A stretch of 64,000 nucleotides of DNA from Bradyrhizobium arachidis (lineage in GTDB: Bacteria > Pseudomonadota > Alphaproteobacteria > Rhizobiales > Xanthobacteraceae): positions 2,852,001-2,916,000 of the forward strand of contig NZ_CP030050.1 of assembly GCF_015291705.1 (NCBI RefSeq), given 5' to 3'. Positions 10,161 to 18,141 of the stretch are shown here, piece after piece. A program made the position numbers and the translations under genes. How positions within the stretch are numbered: position 1 is the stretch's first letter; each line of letters begins with the position of its first letter. Under the pieces are notes generated by a model. It was not told where the DNA came from. It saw nothing but the letters and a program-made list of their open reading frames with translations, and did not search any database.

Positions 10161-11342
10161 ATGTCGGCTGACGGTTCAGATTGTATCGCTTTCCAGGATC
10201 AGCCGATCACGCAATTGCTGGTCAAGGTCGCAACGAGATGTAACATCGACTGCTCCTATTGTTACTGGTTTCGCGACGCGTCCGTTTACACCAAGCCGAA
10301 GCTGATGAGCCCTGACGTGCAGCATCGTCTGCTGCAGCGCATCGAGGAGCACGTTGTCAGATTCTCGCTCGCCGATTTCCCCGTCATTCTGCACGGCGGC
10401 GAGCCGTTGCTGTGGGGCGTCGAGAATTTCCACGGCTTTGCCGAGGCCTGCGAGGCGATTTCATCGCGGACCGGATGCGGCATACCGATCGCGGTCACGA
10501 CCAATGGTGTGTTGATCGATGATGAATGGCTGGCCTGCTTCGAGGCCCGCAACATTTCGGTTGCGATCAGCGTGGACGGACCGGCACATATTCACGACCT
10601 TCATCGCAGGACGTTTCAGGGGACGGGCACCCATGCCGCCGTGGAACGTGCCGTTCGCATGCTGGTGTCGCGCAACATCGGCGTCATTGCCCTGGCCGTC
10701 TGCAATCCCGCTTACGCGCCGCAGCAATACGCCGATTTTTTCGCCGCCTGCGGAATCTCCAACTACGACATCATGATTCCCGATGCGACGGTGGATGAGA
10801 GTCCGCCATCCATTGCCGCTTTCTACAAGGGGCTGTTCGACCTGTGGCTGGAGGCAAATCGCTCGACGCGGACGACCGATATCCGCATCATCTCGGACAT
10901 GATCACCGCCCTGCTTGGCAACAATTCACCGACCGAGGGCGTGGGCCATAAGCCCGTCGAGCTTTGCACCGTGATGACCGACGGCACCGTGGAGGCCCAC
11001 GATGTGCTGCGGATCGCAGGCGACGGCTTCACCAGCACCGGCTTCAACATCTTCGATCACGCGATCGATGAGGTCAGGAATGAGCCGCGCTGGAAAGCCG
11101 CCCGCGATGCCTCAATCAATCTTTGTGCGAAGTGTCGCCAATGCAAGTTCATGGACGCCTGTGGGGGGGGCTATCTTCCGCATCGTTTCTCCAAGAAAAA
11201 CGGCTACGACAATCCGTCCGTCTATTGCGACGATCTCTATTCGATGTTTGAGAACATGCAATCCGTATTGGAGAGCCATCTCTATGTCAGCAAGCCGGAC
11301 GGCGTGCGTGTCAACGTGCGCGACACGCTGGCAGGCGCCTAA
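10161..11342 (+). CDS. Radical SAM/SPASM peptide maturase, FxsB-like
   Basis: 393 residues. The radical SAM cluster motif CNIDCSYCYWF is at residues 28-38. HGGEPLLWG and VDGPAHIHDLHRR follow. The C-terminal SPASM region has the cysteine series CAKCRQCKFMDACGGG (about 325-340) and a final YCDDL, and NGYDNPSVYC closely recalls the FxsB maturase group. Enzymes of that group join an aromatic ring to the beta-carbon of the residue two places on, forming a three-residue cyclophane. The substrate is presumably the F-x-R/K-G peptide encoded immediately upstream. No protease or exporter gene is adjacent. Confidence 0.82.
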   Translation: MSADGSDCIAFQDQPITQLLVKVATRCNIDCSYCYWFRDASVYTKPKLMSPDVQHRLLQRIEEHVVRFSLADFPVILHGGEPLLWGVENFHGFAEACEAISSRTGCGIPIAVTTNGVLIDDEWLACFEARNISVAISVDGPAHIHDLHRRTFQGTGTHAAVERAVRMLVSRNIGVIALAVCNPAYAPQQYADFFAACGISNYDIMIPDATVDESPPSIAAFYKGLFDLWLEANRSTRTTDIRIISDMITALLGNNSPTEGVGHKPVELCTVMTDGTVEAHDVLRIAGDGFTSTGFNIFDHAIDEVRNEPRWKAARDASINLCAKCRQCKFMDACGGGYLPHRFSKKNGYDNPSVYCDDLYSMFENMQSVLESHLYVSKPDGVRVNVRDTLAGA

Positions 11343-11343
11343 A

Positions 11344-11388
11344 GCATGATCCGGAAAAGTGCGAAGCGGTTATCCGGAAAGATCATGC
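11344..11388. repeat. Intergenic palindromic repeat, family A copy 2
   Basis: GCATGATCCGGAAAAGTGCG and the complementary TATCCGGAAAGATCATGC form an imperfect palindrome one base after the radical SAM stop, matching the copies at 3778 and 23140. Confidence 0.75.
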
Positions 11389-11401
11389 GTAAACAACAAC
11401 C

Positions 11402-11442
11402 TAAAGCGCGATGACGATTCATCCAAATCCCATCGCGCTTTA
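11402..11442. terminator. Hairpin between convergent genes (possible bidirectional terminator)
   Basis: TAAAGCGCGATG (11402-11413) pairs perfectly with CATCGCGCTTTA (11431-11442), giving a 12-bp stem with a 17-base loop. It lies between the radical SAM gene and the oppositely oriented FAD oxidoreductase gene. No long T-run follows, so the terminator role is inferred. Confidence 0.5.
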
Positions 11443-11531
11443 GTGGGACGTTGCTGAGGGCGTTCAGACCGACGATCGCGCCGGTCGGCTGAGCAGAAAG
11501 CCACAGTCACCACTCTTGGCTGCTGCGCGCC

Positions 11532-12875
11532 TCAGTCCGTCCGCTCCAGATTGTCGCGCACGCGCCATTTCAATGCATCGATGTCGATCTGATGCACGCT
11601 GCCGCTGCCGGCGAGGTCGAGCGCGTGCGCCGCGGCGGCGCCCATCGCCATGCAGGGACCCATCACCCGAACGCTGGAGAGTGCGGCCTTGTCGGCATCG
11701 ATGCAGCGTCCGGCCGCGACGATGTTGTCGGCCTCCTGCGGCGCCAGGCTGCCGAACGGCACATAGTGGACGTGGTCCTTGTCGAAGACGTGCCAGTGAT
11801 GGCCGGAGCCGTGGTCGTGCAGTTCGATCGGCCACGCCGTACGGCCGATCGCGTCTTCGAATTTGGTGCCGGCGCGGACGTCATCGACCGACAATTGCTG
11901 GCGGCCGACGATCCAGCGCGTCTGGCGGATCCCGGGAAAGCCATAGGCGCGGATGCGCGCCTTGCCGAAGCAGGCGGGGAATTCGTTCCTGAGGAAAGCG
12001 AAGGCGCGGTCGGCCTGGTCCTTGCCTTCGATGCCCTTGCGGCTCGCCTCCAGCGGCTCCAGCGGCGTCTCGACATGGGTCATGTTCATGGCGGCAACGC
12101 CGCGCCCGGGAATGACGAAGGACAGGCCCTCGCGCCGCAACAGGCCGTAATCGCCGGCCTTCTCTCGCATGCGCGCCGGCAATTCCTCTCGGCTCGGCAC
12201 CTTGCTCTCGTCGATATTCTCCACGATCAGCATTTGCGTGCCGTAGATCGGGCCGTCGTCCGGCTCGCGGCAGGCAAAACCCGCCTGCCACACCAGCGCG
12301 GCGTCGCCGGAGGCGTCGACGAAGCCGTTTGCCTCGACCTCGACGTCGCCGTAGCGGGTGGAGAGATCGATCCCGGTCACGCGCCGGCCGGCGACGCGGA
12401 CGTTGCGCATGACGGCGCCGACGATCACCGTGACGCCGGCCGCAAGCATCGCCTTCTCGACCCAGCGTCCGAGCGCGACCTCGTCGTAATAGACGACGGT
12501 GGTGTGCGGCCCGCGGCGGTAGAACAGTGCGTTCTCCTGCGCACCGAGGTCGCCCAGGAGATCGTCGGCGATACCGTGGGTGAACTGGTAGCCGTCGCTG
12601 CCGTTCGAGAACAGGCCGCAGAAGGTGCCGATGATGGAGTTGACCGCCTGGCCGCCGAGCGCGGGCAGGCTGTCGACCAGCACCACCTTGCGTCCGGCGC
12701 GCGCGCCCTCGATCGCCGCAGACATGCCGGCTGCACCCGAACCAACCACGCAGATGTCTGCGACGACCCGCGACGGCTTCTGGTTTGCGGCACGCCGGAC
12801 GATTTTGGTGCCCGCGGTGACTTCGCTGGTACTCATGGGGCGCTCCGTGTTCTTGTTGTCGTTGCCATCAGTCAT
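11532..12875 (-). CDS. FAD-dependent oxidoreductase (FAD_oxidored family)
   Basis: 447 residues. The N-terminal dinucleotide-binding motif VVGSGAAGMSAAIEGARAG (about 45-63) is followed by VVLVDSLPALGG. A second FAD-contact block is at the C-terminus (ADNIVAAGRCIDADKAAL...MAMGAAAAHA). The layout matches the FAD_oxidored family, whose members have varied, mostly unknown substrates. ATG 12875 overlaps the stop of the upstream substrate-binding protein gene by four bases (ATGA), so the two are translationally coupled. This suggests the enzyme acts on the imported ligand. Confidence 0.82.
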   Translation of the reverse strand: MTDGNDNKNTERPMSTSEVTAGTKIVRRAANQKPSRVVADICVVGSGAAGMSAAIEGARAGRKVVLVDSLPALGGQAVNSIIGTFCGLFSNGSDGYQFTHGIADDLLGDLGAQENALFYRRGPHTTVVYYDEVALGRWVEKAMLAAGVTVIVGAVMRNVRVAGRRVTGIDLSTRYGDVEVEANGFVDASGDAALVWQAGFACREPDDGPIYGTQMLIVENIDESKVPSREELPARMREKAGDYGLLRREGLSFVIPGRGVAAMNMTHVETPLEPLEASRKGIEGKDQADRAFAFLRNEFPACFGKARIRAYGFPGIRQTRWIVGRQQLSVDDVRAGTKFEDAIGRTAWPIELHDHGSGHHWHVFDKDHVHYVPFGSLAPQEADNIVAAGRCIDADKAALSSVRVMGPCMAMGAAAAHALDLAGSGSVHQIDIDALKWRVRDNLERTD

Positions 12876-13906
12876 TTCGGCGCCGTCGGCCGGTCCGGGA
12901 CGAAGGATTTGTCGATGATCTTCTCGGCGTCGATATCGGGTTCGATCATCTTCTGGCGCTTGAACCAGGCGATCTGACGGGCGATGTCGGCGCTGTCGAG
13001 CGCGGGATCGACGACCGAGAGCCCGATTCGGAGCTGCTCGACCTTCTGCTCTGTGTATTTGGAGATGATCGCAAGCATCGCGTCACCTTCCTCGCTGCGG
13101 ACGAACTTGCCGTCCGCATCGCGTTTCAACAGCACGCGCGCATAGTCGTCGGCGCCGCGGCGATAGGCGGCCAGCACCTTCTCGACCAGCTTGCGGTTCT
13201 TCTCGATCGTCGCCGTCGAAGCCACGACGCAGCCGAGCATCCAGGGCGTCTCGTCGCCGACGAAGCCGAGAATGATCGCGTCGCCGGAGGCGACCACCGG
13301 GCTGATCGTGGTCGTGGCGGTAAGCGCCGCGTCGAGCTGGCCGCCCTTGATGGCAGCGGCGACATTCGGCAACGATTGGAGCGGAACGACGCGGACGGAG
13401 GTCACGTCGAATTTCAGCTTGTCGGCGATCTGGCCGAGCGAATAATGGAAAGTCGAGCCGACTTGCGTGATGCCGACGGAATGGCCGGGGAAGTCCTTCA
13501 GCGCCTTCAGGCCCGAATCGTACGCGCGCTTGGAGGCGACGTAAGCCGTATTCTGGAAGCCGGGTGCCTCGCGCGCCGTGCCGGCAATCACCTTCAGTCC
13601 GCCCTTGCCCGCGAGGTTGTAGAAAGCGGCCGTGAAGCCGGTGAAACCGATATCGATATCGCCGGAGACGCTGGCCACCGCGATCGGCACGGCGGCGTCG
13701 AAGAACTTCAGATCGGCCTCGATCCCTTCTTGCTCGAAATAGCCGCGCTCCTTGGCGAGGAACAGCGGGGCGGCCGAGGAGAGCTTCAACAGCCCGATGC
13801 GGACCCGTTCGGCCGCTTGCGCCATGCTGCTAGCGAGGAAGGTGATCGCCGCCAGTGTCAGAACCAGTCGGCCTCTTGTCACGAAGCTTCTTCTTGATAT
13901 GCCCAC
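12872..13906 (-). CDS. ABC transporter substrate-binding protein, NitT/TauT (SsuA-like) family
   Basis: 344 residues. The N-terminal signal peptide (RRSFVTRGRLVLTLAAITF... cleaved near MAQA/AE) is followed by the NMT1/SsuA fold: VRIGLLKLSSAAPLFLAKERG, GDIDIGFTGFTAAF, and GGQLDAALTATTTISP. Proteins of this group bind sulfonates, nitrate, pyrimidines or aromatic acids in the periplasm. No permease or ATPase gene is next to it, so it must use components from elsewhere or act alone. It is coupled to the downstream FAD oxidoreductase by a four-base overlap. Confidence 0.83.
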   Translation of the reverse strand: MGISRRSFVTRGRLVLTLAAITFLASSMAQAAERVRIGLLKLSSAAPLFLAKERGYFEQEGIEADLKFFDAAVPIAVASVSGDIDIGFTGFTAAFYNLAGKGGLKVIAGTAREAPGFQNTAYVASKRAYDSGLKALKDFPGHSVGITQVGSTFHYSLGQIADKLKFDVTSVRVVPLQSLPNVAAAIKGGQLDAALTATTTISPVVASGDAIILGFVGDETPWMLGCVVASTATIEKNRKLVEKVLAAYRRGADDYARVLLKRDADGKFVRSEEGDAMLAIISKYTEQKVEQLRIGLSVVDPALDSADIARQIAWFKRQKMIEPDIDAEKIIDKSFVPDRPTAPK

Positions 13907-13993
13907 TTCCGTCGTTTCCCGCCCTGCTTATTGACCGGCCTGCGCCGGTTTTGCGGCATTGTCGGCGATCTCTGGCCGGATTGCAAAGTCGGA

Positions 13994-14046
13994 TTTTCGA
14001 AAGCGCAGCGCGTCTCGGCGAGGAGACGCCGGTGGTGATGGCGTGA
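13994..14046 (+). pseudogene. Duplicated 3' end of the cyclase gene (remnant)
   Basis: Positions 13994-14042 repeat 9620-9676 of the cyclase gene except for a 7-base deletion (TACGGGC), and encode the same terminal GEETPVVMA ending in TGA. The rest of the gene is absent. It therefore marks a direct duplication bracketing 4.3 kb that contains the RiPP unit and the FAD/binding-protein pair. Confidence 0.8.
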
Positions 14047-14067
14047 GCGTGTGGATGCGCGGCGGCG

Positions 14068-14829
14068 CTAATCAGCGCGAACGTATGATTGCTTCAGCCC
14101 AAGCGTCAGGATCGTCAAGGTGATCCACAGCCGCAGCATGGCGAAGCTGAAGATGAAGCAGAAATAGATCAGGTTCTTGGTGAACTGGGTCGCCGACGAG
14201 GTCTGCCAGAAATTCCAGATCGCGCTCCGCACCGCTTCCTGTCCGTAGGCAAGCGCGACGTTGACAAGGCCGAGCACGATCACCGCAGCGCCGAGCCACA
14301 GCCCGCGCCGCGCGAATTCACCGATCGCGGGAAATATTGCGATCTTGCCGTCGTCGCGCTCGGCGCGGACGATCATGAGCAGCACGAGTGCGGCGATCCA
14401 GGCGCTCCAGAAGCGTCCGGGATGCGTGAACTGGTCGAACGCCATGCCATCGAGGCCTGCCATCAGATGAAGGGCGGCCCCATAGCCGGCTGCTGCGCTG
14501 CCGAGCGCCGCGACGATCATCACGAGCGCGATCCGCCACAGAATCGAGAAAGAGAGCCTGAGCTGCTCCCCGAAGGTCAATTCGCCGAGCGAGGACTGGC
14601 CGCCGGCCGCCTCGATCGATTGTTGCGCTGTCGCGAAGAAGGCGAGCAGCACCGAGATGTCGGCAACGATGATCGCGGGCAGCGCTACGGCGCCGCCGCC
14701 GAACGCGATCACGCGCATCGCCGCCGCGAGGATCAGCCATGGAAGTGCATGTAGCAGCTTGAACGGGCCGAATGAGGTCTCGTGGCGTGCCGGCTTGAGC
14801 TCGAGCTGTTTGCGAAGTGCGACTGACAT
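14068..14829 (-). CDS. Multi-pass membrane protein of unknown function
   Basis: 253 residues from ATG 14829 (MSVALRKQLELK); the frame is open further upstream to 14973, but that part overlaps clpS and looks non-coding. About five or six hydrophobic segments are visible, such as WLILAAAMRVIAFGGGAVALPAIIVA, ALVMIVAALGSAAAGYG, LGAAVIVLGLVNVALAYG and IYFCFIFSFAMLRLWITLTI. The arrangement resembles uncharacterised DUF-type inner-membrane proteins. No catalytic motif was recognised. It is the last gene of the minus-strand run after clpS. Confidence 0.72.
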   Translation of the reverse strand: MSVALRKQLELKPARHETSFGPFKLLHALPWLILAAAMRVIAFGGGAVALPAIIVADISVLLAFFATAQQSIEAAGGQSSLGELTFGEQLRLSFSILWRIALVMIVAALGSAAAGYGAALHLMAGLDGMAFDQFTHPGRFWSAWIAALVLLMIVRAERDDGKIAIFPAIGEFARRGLWLGAAVIVLGLVNVALAYGQEAVRSAIWNFWQTSSATQFTKNLIYFCFIFSFAMLRLWITLTILTLGLKQSYVRAD

Positions 14830-14908
14830 CGCATCGTCGTGACACAGGAGATTAAACCCGCGGTCACACGGATCGATAAAATTGAGGTGAACGGGGCCAG
14901 GCGGCGCC

Positions 14909-15214
14909 TTATTCCTCCGGCTCCGTGGTGAACAGCAGCGGATAGCCCTTGGCGCGGCCGGCGTCGGTGGCACGCGTCGCCTTGGTCTCGGCGACGTCCT
15001 TGGTGAACACGGCGACCACGCAGGCGCCGAGCTTGTGGGCAGTGATCATCACCTTGTAGGCCTGATCCTCTGTCATGCGGAATTCGGCCTTCAGCACCAT
15101 GGTGACGAATTCGCGCGGCGTGTAGTCGTCGTTGATCAGGATGACCTTGTGCAGCTTCGGCCGCTCGACCTTGGTCTTGGTTCTGGTTTTCGGCTTGGTA
15201 ACGGTGTCGTTCAT
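14909..15214 (-). CDS. clpS: ATP-dependent Clp protease adaptor ClpS
   Basis: 101 residues. ClpS recognises N-end-rule substrates and delivers them to ClpAP. The core has the family motifs KVILINDDYTPREFVTMVL (NDDYT is the N-degron pocket edge) and later AHKLGACVVAVFTKDVAETKA. A Lys-rich N-terminal extension is typical. clpA is not adjacent, and alphaproteobacteria often carry two ClpS proteins, so this may be the second paralogue (inference). The C-terminal PLLFTTEPEE is family-like. Confidence 0.93.
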   Translation of the reverse strand: MNDTVTKPKTRTKTKVERPKLHKVILINDDYTPREFVTMVLKAEFRMTEDQAYKVMITAHKLGACVVAVFTKDVAETKATRATDAGRAKGYPLLFTTEPEE

Positions 15215-15258
15215 TCCGCCTCCCCGGACAGGCCGGGCTCGGGTTCCAGCCGGAGCGA

Positions 15259-15600
15259 TCAGCTCGCGGCCTTCGCACCATATTGCAGGACCTGCACCTT
15301 CTCCAAGGTGATCAGGCCGCTCGACATCATGCCATCCAGGATGGGCAGGAATGCATTGATGTTGTCCTCACTGTCGACGATCTCGATCAGGAGCGGCAGG
15401 TCCTCCGACAGCCGCAGGATCTTCGAGGTGTGCAGCCGGCTCGACTTGCCGAACCCCATCGGGCCGCGCAGCACGGTGGCACCGGCGAGGTGTCGCTCGC
15501 GCGCCGTGGTCACGATCGCTTCATAAAGCGGCTTGCCGTCATAATGGTCGCTTTCGCCAATGAAAATCCGGAGCGAAACAGCCTGATTGGGAATCTGCAT
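15259..15600 (-). CDS. DUF190 family protein (PII-like fold)
   Basis: 113 residues, start ATG 15600. The family signature is clear: LRIFIGESDHYDGKPLYEAIV, then GATVLRGPMGFGKSS and LPLLIEIVDSEDNINAFLP. DUF190 proteins have a PII-like fold and are frequently encoded beside crcB. Here the gene follows a crcB by two bases and is probably the last gene of the fluoride-riboswitch transcript. The biochemical role is unknown. Confidence 0.9.
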   Translation of the reverse strand: MQIPNQAVSLRIFIGESDHYDGKPLYEAIVTTARERHLAGATVLRGPMGFGKSSRLHTSKILRLSEDLPLLIEIVDSEDNINAFLPILDGMMSSGLITLEKVQVLQYGAKAAS

Positions 15601-15602
15601 GG

Positions 15603-16031
15603 TCAGCTCCTTTTCAAGCGATTATAGCGGCTCGCCATCATGTGGCCGAGCCAAACCGACACCAGCCAGCAGACGACCGACGCAGCGATATAGGCCAGTG
15701 CCGTATACTTCATGCCGCCATGGAACAGGCGGAAGGTTTCCAGGCTGAAGGTGGAGAAGGTGGTGTAGCCGCCGCAGAACCCGGTCATGACGAATTGCCG
15801 GTGCTCGGGCCGCGCCAGCACGCGGCCATCAGGGCCGGTCAGCGCCGCGTAGAAGCCGATGATCAGCGAGCCCGTGGCATTGATGAACAGCGTCGCGGTG
15901 GGGAAGCCGGGCCCGGTATCGAGCGCGAGCCCGACCAGGTAGCGCGTCAGCCCGCCAATGATGCTGCCGGCGGCTACCCAGGCATAGAGCATTGCAGTGC
16001 GCCAGCGCTCGGCGGAGGAGGGGGATTTCAT
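15603..16031 (-). CDS. crcB: Fluoride efflux channel CrcB (first of two)
   Basis: 142 residues with four hydrophobic segments. CrcB/Fluc channels export fluoride as dual-topology dimers or as heterodimers of paired proteins. Signatures are GGLTRYLVG, FPTATLFINATGSLIIGFYAAL (Asn and Thr of the pore region) and GFCGGYTTFSTFSLE with the conserved Phe-box residues. A second crcB lies six bases upstream on the same strand, suggesting a heterodimeric channel. It is downstream of a fluoride riboswitch. Confidence 0.93.
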   Translation of the reverse strand: MKSPSSAERWRTAMLYAWVAAGSIIGGLTRYLVGLALDTGPGFPTATLFINATGSLIIGFYAALTGPDGRVLARPEHRQFVMTGFCGGYTTFSTFSLETFRLFHGGMKYTALAYIAASVVCWLVSVWLGHMMASRYNRLKRS

Positions 16032-16037
16032 CGGCGT

Positions 16038-16427
16038 CTAGCCTCCAAGACTGTCTGCAAGGAGGAAGCCGCAACTGACGGCGGCGAGGCACAGCCCGAC
16101 CGAGAACACGATATTGCCGAGCGCGTGCAGCGGCTCGCCATTGCGGGCGAGCGTCAGCGTTTGCAGGCTGAACGAGGACACCGTGGTGTAGCAGCCGAGG
16201 AAGCCGGTCACCGCGAACAGCCAGGGATTGGGCGATGCGAACACCGAGCCGGGATGGGTTGCCAGCGCGCCAAAAATGCCGATCAGGAAGGCGCCGGTGA
16301 CGTTGATGGTCATGGTGCCCCACGGAAACGTCTCGCCCAGCCGCCGGGCGATCGCGCCGGAGACGAAATAGCGCGCGCAGCCGCCGAGCACGCTGCCGAT
16401 CACGATCGCGATCACTCCGCTCAGCAT
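16038..16427 (-). CDS. crcB: Fluoride efflux channel CrcB (second of two)
   Basis: 129 residues from ATG 16427, which overlaps the MFS gene stop by one base (TGATG); the frame runs further upstream but that part is a shadow of the MFS gene. The motifs match the neighbour: GGCARYFVSGA, FPWGTMTINVTGAFLIGIFGAL, and GFLGCYTTVSSFSLQT. Paired crcB genes often encode two halves of a heterodimeric Fluc channel with fixed opposite orientations. Regulated by the upstream fluoride riboswitch with the rest of the operon. Confidence 0.93.
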   Translation of the reverse strand: MLSGVIAIVIGSVLGGCARYFVSGAIARRLGETFPWGTMTINVTGAFLIGIFGALATHPGSVFASPNPWLFAVTGFLGCYTTVSSFSLQTLTLARNGEPLHALGNIVFSVGLCLAAVSCGFLLADSLGG

Positions 16428-17632
16428 CACTTGTCCTCCGCGACGAGGCCGTTGCCCACAGTGAGCAGCCCCACGAGCGCCACCAGCGCGAAGCCGAGCC
16501 CGGCGAGGAACGTGCCCGCCGGACCATAGGCATCCCACAGCGCGCCGGCGATGACGCTTGCGGCCAGCAGGGCAAGCCCCGTGAACAGGTTGAAATAGCC
16601 GAAGGCAGTGCCGCGCAGGCTCGGCGGCGCGGCATCGGCGACCTGGGCCGAGAGCAGGCCTTGCGTCAGCCCCATATGCAGCCCCCACAGCACGACGCCG
16701 AGCGCGAGGCCCGCAAGGCTCGGCAGCAGCGCGAGCGCGAGATCGGCGCCGGCGAGGAAGACGAGACCGAGCGCGAGCAGGCCGGTCCGGTTGATCCGGT
16801 CGGAGAGCACACCGGCCGGATAGGCCGACAGCGCGTAGGTGATGTTCATCAACACCAGCACCGCCGGCACCCACATCGCATTGAGCCCGATGTTCTGCGC
16901 GCGCAGGATCAGGAAGGCCTCGCTGAAGCGCGCCAGTGTGAAGACGACGCCGACCGCCACGACGCGCCAGTACACCGGTCCGAGCTGCCGCATTGCCGCG
17001 AGGTTCAGCGGATTCGTCGCGGGCTGCCGGCTCGGGTCCGGCTCCGGCTCGTGGACCGCGAGCGAGATCAGGGCGAAGGACAGGAAGGCCGGCAGCACGG
17101 CCATCCAGAACACGAGGGTAAAATTATCCGCCGTCCACCACATCAGGCCGATCGCCGCGAGCGGCCCGACGAAGGCGCCGATGGTGTCGAGCGACTGCCG
17201 CAGGCCGAAGCTTGCGCCGCGCAGGCCCGCAGGCGCGATGTCGGCGATCAGCGCATCGCGCGGCGCGCCGCGAATGCCCTTGCCGACCCGGTCGATGAAG
17301 CGCGCCGCGACCAGCCATCCGACGCTGGGAGCGAGGGGAAATAGCGGCTTCGTCATCGCGGCCAGCCCATAGCCGAGGGCCGCGAGCAGCTTGCGGCGGC
17401 CGAGCCAGTCGGACAGCGCGCCCGAAAAGATCTTGGTGATCGAGGCGGTCGCCTCCGCGACGCCCTCGATGAAGCCGACGGTGAGCGTGGAGGCGCCGAG
17501 CACGGTGACGAGATAGACCGGCAGCAGCGCGTGGATCATCTCGGAGGAGACGTCCATCAGCATCGAGACGAAGCCGAGCACCCAGATCCCCCTGGGCAAC
17601 GCGCTGCGCGCAGCATTCGGTGTCGTCGTCAC
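16427..17632 (-). CDS. MFS transporter in fluoride-responsive operon
   Basis: 401 residues with about twelve hydrophobic segments. The MFS loop motif is visible as GALSDWLGRRKLL (about 66-78), and another is FIDRVGKGIRGAPRDALIAD. I chose GTG 17632, which has a very good ribosome site (GGAGAAGGC) and lies after the riboswitch terminator; the frame is open to 17728. It is the first gene of the operon. The substrate is not known. Fluoride or a fluorinated compound is an inference from context only. Confidence 0.82.
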   Translation of the reverse strand: MTTTPNAARSALPRGIWVLGFVSMLMDVSSEMIHALLPVYLVTVLGASTLTVGFIEGVAEATASITKIFSGALSDWLGRRKLLAALGYGLAAMTKPLFPLAPSVGWLVAARFIDRVGKGIRGAPRDALIADIAPAGLRGASFGLRQSLDTIGAFVGPLAAIGLMWWTADNFTLVFWMAVLPAFLSFALISLAVHEPEPDPSRQPATNPLNLAAMRQLGPVYWRVVAVGVVFTLARFSEAFLILRAQNIGLNAMWVPAVLVLMNITYALSAYPAGVLSDRINRTGLLALGLVFLAGADLALALLPSLAGLALGVVLWGLHMGLTQGLLSAQVADAAPPSLRGTAFGYFNLFTGLALLAASVIAGALWDAYGPAGTFLAGLGFALVALVGLLTVGNGLVAEDK

Positions 17633-17660
17633 GCCTTCTCCTTCGTCCGGCTTCAGGCAA

Positions 17661-17686
17661 CAAAAAACCCGCCATCGGCGGGTTTG
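17661..17686 (-). terminator. Intrinsic terminator of the riboswitch expression platform
   Basis: On the minus strand AACCCGCCGATGGCGGGTT folds into a GC-rich stem followed by a T-run (TTTTTTG). It lies between the fluoride aptamer and the MFS ribosome site. The arrangement predicts termination without fluoride and read-through when fluoride is bound. A second hairpin (17692-17711) lies between it and the aptamer. Confidence 0.85.
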
Positions 17687-17729
17687 TCCATGCTCCCGCC
17701 AAAGGCGGAGGCTCAATGATTGCCCCACC

Positions 17730-17815
17730 TCAAGCAGGAGTCATCAGCCCATTACGGTCCAGGTACAGTCTGAGCCGCCGGGCGGTTGTCGGGGGACTCC
17801 ATCCCCATCTGTGCG
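17730..17815 (-). promoter_or_regulatory. Fluoride riboswitch (crcB motif)
   Basis: Read on the minus strand the segment carries the conserved fluoride-aptamer blocks in order: GGGGATGGAGTCCCC, then ACAACCGCC, a variable hairpin, and GGGCTGATGACTCCTGC. These match the crcB RNA consensus. It sits upstream of an MFS gene, two crcB genes and a DUF190 gene, and is followed by an intrinsic terminator. Fluoride is the ligand of this class from established work. Confidence 0.92.
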
Positions 17816-17876
17816 TCCAGCCTAGCATGGAAATCGCGCCGGACAAGTGGGCGGGGGGAGTAGCTCCACTAACACC

Positions 17877-17976
17877 GTCATTCCGGGGCGATGCGCAGCA
17901 TCGAACCCGGAATCTCGAGATTCTCAGGCGCGCAAGGGGCGCGCCGGAGTTCTCGCTTCGCGAGCCCCGGAATGAC
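17877..17976. repeat. Intergenic inverted repeat, family B copy 1
   Basis: GTCATTCCGGGGCGATGCGC on the left and CGCGAGCCCCGGAATGAC on the right form the ends of an imperfect palindrome. The same ends occur at 31401-31525. It lies in the gap between the riboswitch and the DUF1194 gene and does not appear to code. Confidence 0.7.
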
Positions 17977-18141
17977 TGTGCTTTGACTAGGCACGCGTTC
18001 CGATGACGCAAGCGCGGCAACACGGCGGCGGCTTTGCGCAAAGCGCGAAAATCCTAACTCGAATGTGAAGCGCAAGCGATCTTCGCGCTTTGCGGTAAGA
18101 CGAATGCATGTCACCATCGCGTCATACGACGGGAGACTGCG

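Noticed and set aside
14830..14973. N-terminal extension of the membrane protein at 14068-14829
   Set aside because: It overlaps clpS, is poor in hydrophobic residues, and ATG 14829 gives a better start.
16038..16874. Long 278-codon version of the second crcB
   Set aside because: Only the last 129 codons resemble CrcB; the rest is a shifted-frame shadow of the MFS gene.
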